64,000 bases of DNA from an uncultured Ruminococcus sp. (GTDB taxonomy: Bacteria > Bacillota > Clostridia > Oscillospirales > Acutalibacteraceae). Numbering within the stretch: position 1 is the stretch's first letter; every line of letters begins with the position of its first letter. The DNA is taken from assembly GCA_902762375.1 (NCBI GenBank), contig CACWNY010000020.1, positions 1-64,000 of the forward strand. Direction: 5' to 3'. The translations under genes and the position numbers were made by a program. The notes below the pieces were generated by a model that had not been told where the DNA came from, did no database searches, and worked only from the letters and a program-made list of their open reading frames with translations. Below, one piece after another: positions 61,385 through 64,000 of the stretch.

Positions 61385-61753
61385 ATGGCTCGTATAGCAG
61401 GTGTAGACTTGCCGAGAGATAAAAGAGTAGAAATTGGTCTTACCTATATCTTCGGTATCGGACGCAAAACTGCCAGTGATATTATTGCTGCAACAGGGGT
61501 TAATCCTGACACCCGTGTAAGGGATTTGACAGAAGACGAAGTATCAAAATTAAGAGAATACATTGACCATAACTGCGTTGTTGAGGGTGACCTCAGGCGT
61601 GATATTGCTTTTGATATAAAAAGACTTATTGAAATCGGTTGTTACCGTGGTGTGCGTCACAGAAAGAACCTTCCTGTAAGAGGACAGCGTTCCAAGACAA
61701 ATGCCCGTACCCGTAAAGGTCCGAGAAAGACCATGGCTAACAAGAAGAAGTAA
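61385..61753 (+). CDS. rpsM: Ribosomal protein S13
   Basis: 122 residues, [21 protein letters not shown] start and [17 protein letters not shown] end. 30S head protein contacting P-site tRNA. ATG 61385 is 9 nt after GGAGGTG. Confidence 0.98.
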   Translation: MARIAGVDLPRDKRVEIGLTYIFGIGRKTASDIIAATGVNPDTRVRDLTEDEVSKLREYIDHNCVVEGDLRRDIAFDIKRLIEIGCYRGVRHRKNLPVRGQRSKTNARTRKGPRKTMANKKK

Positions 61754-61768
61754 GGAGGGGGTTGTACT

Positions 61769-62170
61769 ATGGCAGCACCTAAAGGAAAAAAGACGGTTGT
61801 ACGCAGAAGACGCGAAAAGAAAAATATTGAGCGTGGTGCAGCACACATTCAGTCAACATTCAACAATACTATCGTAACTATTACTGATGTTCAGGGAAAT
61901 GCTGTATCATGGGCAAGTGCAGGTGAACTTGGCTTCAGAGGTTCCAGAAAATCCACACCGTTTGCCGCACAGTCCGCAGCCGAAACTGCCGCTAAAGCAG
62001 CAATGGAACACGGTATGAAAACAGTAGAAGTTTATGTTAAAGGACCAGGTGCAGGCAGAGAAGCCGCTATCCGTGCTTTACAGTCTGCAGGTCTTGAAGT
62101 AAACATGATTAAAGATGTTACGCCGATACCTCACAACGGTTGTCGTCCTCCTAAGAGAAGACGAGTATAA
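61769..62170 (+). CDS. rpsK: Ribosomal protein S11
   Basis: 133 residues: [15 protein letters not shown] and the C-terminal [18 protein letters not shown]. Platform protein near the mRNA exit. GGAGGGG upstream. Confidence 0.98.
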   Translation: MAAPKGKKTVVRRRREKKNIERGAAHIQSTFNNTIVTITDVQGNAVSWASAGELGFRGSRKSTPFAAQSAAETAAKAAMEHGMKTVEVYVKGPGAGREAAIRALQSAGLEVNMIKDVTPIPHNGCRPPKRRRV

Positions 62171-62192
62171 CAGATAAGGGGGAAATTTTACT

Positions 62193-62795
62193 ATGGCAAA
62201 AAATACGCAGCCTATTGCTAAGCGTTGCAGAACATTAGGTATTGAACCTTCCGTCATGGGATATAACAAGAAAACTTCCAACAGAAATCCCGGCGGTAAC
62301 ATGAGAAAAAAGAAAAGTGAATACAGCCTTCAGCTTACCGAAAAACAGAAGGTTAAATTTATATACGGCATTATGGAAAAACAGTTCCGTCACTACTACG
62401 ACAAGGCCGCTAAGGCTGAGGGTAAAACGGGTACTGTTTTGCTGACTACCATTGAACGCCGTCTTGATAATGTTGTTTTCCGTCTTGGTCTGGCTTCCAC
62501 CAGAAGAGAAGCAAGACAGCTTGTCAGTCATGCTCACTTTACCGTCAATGGTAAAAAAGTCAACATTCCTTCCTATCTGGTTAAAGTAGGCGATGTGATT
62601 AAGGTTGCTGAAAAGAGCCGTTCCACTAACCGTTTCAAGTCTATCGCTGAGGGCGAAACCAAAGCTATCGTAGCTCCTAAGTGGCTTGAAAAAGATGCTG
62701 ATTTGCTGGGCGGTAAAGTCGTTGCTTTCTGTGAAAGAGAAGATATCGACTTCCCTGTGGAAGAACACCTTATCGTCGAATTGTACTCCAAGTAA
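62193..62795 (+). CDS. rpsD: Ribosomal protein S4
   Basis: 200 residues. The S4 RNA-binding domain (RRLDNVVFRLGLASTRREARQ, then KVNIPSYLVKVGDVI) and the SEYSLQLTEKQKVKFIYG segment are clear. The N-terminus (AKNTQPIAKRCRTLGIEPSVMG) is of the shorter Firmicutes kind without zinc cysteines. Confidence 0.96.
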   Translation: MAKNTQPIAKRCRTLGIEPSVMGYNKKTSNRNPGGNMRKKKSEYSLQLTEKQKVKFIYGIMEKQFRHYYDKAAKAEGKTGTVLLTTIERRLDNVVFRLGLASTRREARQLVSHAHFTVNGKKVNIPSYLVKVGDVIKVAEKSRSTNRFKSIAEGETKAIVAPKWLEKDADLLGGKVVAFCEREDIDFPVEEHLIVELYSK

Positions 62796-62897
62796 TCCGC
62801 TGTATTTATTTGTTTCCATTTATATATATTTGCAGGTTTACAAACAGACGACAATGGATTTTTGTCCATTGTCCAATGTCAATAGGGAGGTTCGCTG

Positions 62898-63851
62898 ATG
62901 ATTGAAATTGAAAAGCCAAGAATAGAGATTGAAAAAATATCCGAAGATGGTTCCTTTGGCAGATTTGTCGTAGAACCGCTGGAAAGAGGTTTCGGCAATA
63001 CACTCGGCAACAGCTTAAGACGAGTACTCCTCTCCTCTCTGGAGGGTGTGGCGGTAAAATCGCTGAAAATTGACGGCGTGTTGCATGAGTTTTCGACAAT
63101 TCCCGGTGTCAAGGACGATGTTACCCAGATTGTACTCAATATGAAGGGACTTATCGCTAAACTTTACTGCAACGGTGAAAAGACTGTCGAAATCAACAAG
63201 GAAGGTCCTTGTGTTGTGACGGCGGAGGATATTTCGGCTGACAGTGAGGTTGAAATTCTCAATCCCGATATGTATATTGCCACTCTCGACGAAGGGGCAA
63301 AACTCTACATGGAGATTACTCTTGACAAGGGCAGAGGCTATGTCGATAGCAAAGCCAATAAAGCCCGTATGAACAGTAATGTTAAAGGATTGTTACCTAT
63401 TGACTCGATTTATACACCGGTACTTAAAGTCAACTATACAGTGGAAAACACCCGCGTCGGACAGATTACCGACTATGATAAACTCTCGCTGGATATCTGG
63501 ACAAACGGTGTGATTACCGCTCAGGAGGCAGTTTCTTTGGCGGCTAAAGTGCTTACCGAACATCTTAATCTGTTCGTGGAACTCGACGACACAGGCTCTA
63601 CCACCGAAATTATGGTCGAAAAGGACGACAAGGGCAAAGAAAAAGTTCTCGAAATGACCATTGAAGAACTGGATTTGTCGGTTCGTTCGTTCAACTGTCT
63701 GAAGCGTGCCGGTATAAACACGGTTGAGGATTTAATCAACAAGTCTGAGGGCGACATGATGAAAGTTCGTAACCTCGGCAGAAAATCTCTGGAAGAAGTT
63801 ATCGATAAACTGGAAACACTCGGTTTTTCTCTCCAGAGTGACGATGAATAA
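62898..63851 (+). CDS. rpoA: RNA polymerase alpha subunit
   Basis: 317 residues. N-terminal dimerisation domain ([25 protein letters not shown]) and C-terminal DNA-contacting domain ([22 protein letters not shown], then [11 protein letters not shown]). AGGGAGG upstream. The 102-bp gap from rpsD is AT-rich with no clear promoter. Confidence 0.98.
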   Translation: MIEIEKPRIEIEKISEDGSFGRFVVEPLERGFGNTLGNSLRRVLLSSLEGVAVKSLKIDGVLHEFSTIPGVKDDVTQIVLNMKGLIAKLYCNGEKTVEINKEGPCVVTAEDISADSEVEILNPDMYIATLDEGAKLYMEITLDKGRGYVDSKANKARMNSNVKGLLPIDSIYTPVLKVNYTVENTRVGQITDYDKLSLDIWTNGVITAQEAVSLAAKVLTEHLNLFVELDDTGSTTEIMVEKDDKGKEKVLEMTIEELDLSVRSFNCLKRAGINTVEDLINKSEGDMMKVRNLGRKSLEEVIDKLETLGFSLQSDDE

Positions 63852-63887
63852 TAATCTATAACATAAATGGTAAAGGAGTGAATTACG

Positions 63888-64000
63888 GTGCCGGGTACTA
63901 GAAAATTGGGAAGAGTAACTGCTCACAGAACAGCTATGCTCAGAGGCATGGTTACTTTCCTTTTTGAAAACGGAAAAATTGAAACCACTGTAACTCGTGC
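63888..64000 (+). CDS. rplQ: Ribosomal protein L17 (partial, runs off the window)
   Basis: GTG 63888 begins [20 protein letters not shown], the L17 N-terminus, 9 nt after AAAGGAG. The last 113 bases of the window hold the first 37 codons; the rest lies outside. Usual end of the alpha operon. Confidence 0.95.
   Translation, partial: MPGTRKLGRVTAHRTAMLRGMVTFLFENGKIETTVTR

Overview
The window is a low-GC Gram-positive (Firmicutes/Clostridia) chromosome segment. SpoIIID shows an endospore former. The Zn-type S14, the ppdK, fhs and pyrK/pyrD genes, the AGGAGG ribosome sites with many TTG/GTG starts, and secreted proteins with CBM26-like domains on Thr/Ser/Pro linkers all fit a Ruminococcus-like Oscillospiraceae member. 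A starch-using species of the R. bromii type is my inference, not proof.

Layout. 1-98 is the right end of an IS200/IS605-type element beside broken gene tails (99-372). 740-2828 is pyrK-pyrD-yqgF. 2853-7182 holds a membrane acyltransferase, an OmpA-domain lipoprotein and a transglutaminase-like lipoprotein. 7490-11753 (minus) is rpiB-upp and fhs-tsaE-tsaB. 11990-12733 is a DUF1624 membrane acyltransferase. 13176-17274 is three consecutive surface-protein genes with one shared domain. 17584-21703 (minus) is ilvB-ilvN and a FUSC protein. 22092-25502 is a GntR/YtrA regulator with an ABC exporter. 25852-32378 (minus) is a giant LRR/Ig-like surface protein and ppdK. 32736-36678 is a short glmU, prs, another acyltransferase and a Cof-type phosphatase. 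36883-40738 is an FHA-FHA-degenerate ABC protein, putP and a broken toxin-antitoxin pair. 40844-46043 (minus) is a surface protein, glmS and a nucleotide-sugar dehydratase. 46280-47800 is spoIIID and an unknown membrane protein. 48072-64000 is the S10-spc-alpha ribosomal superoperon, running off the edge inside rplQ.

How the genes work together. Several parts serve the cell surface: UDP-GlcNAc supply (glmS, glmU), sugar modification (UDP-sugar dehydratase, three acyltransferases) and displayed proteins (CBM26-like trio, LRR/Ig protein, 41 kb anchored protein, two lipoproteins). PRPP (prs) feeds the pyrimidine genes (pyrK, pyrD, upp).

The strongest unexplained signal is a modular palindromic intergenic repeat, called MPR here. 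About 19 copies or fragments occupy nearly every intergenic gap outside the ribosomal operon and also break into it at 60.35 kb. Each arm is a series of up to four short hairpins. The stems differ between copies but keep pairing. Copies supply stop codons, cut a PIN toxin short, and host a nested MITE. Two MITE-like elements with target duplications are visible. No rRNA, tRNA or CRISPR array was seen.
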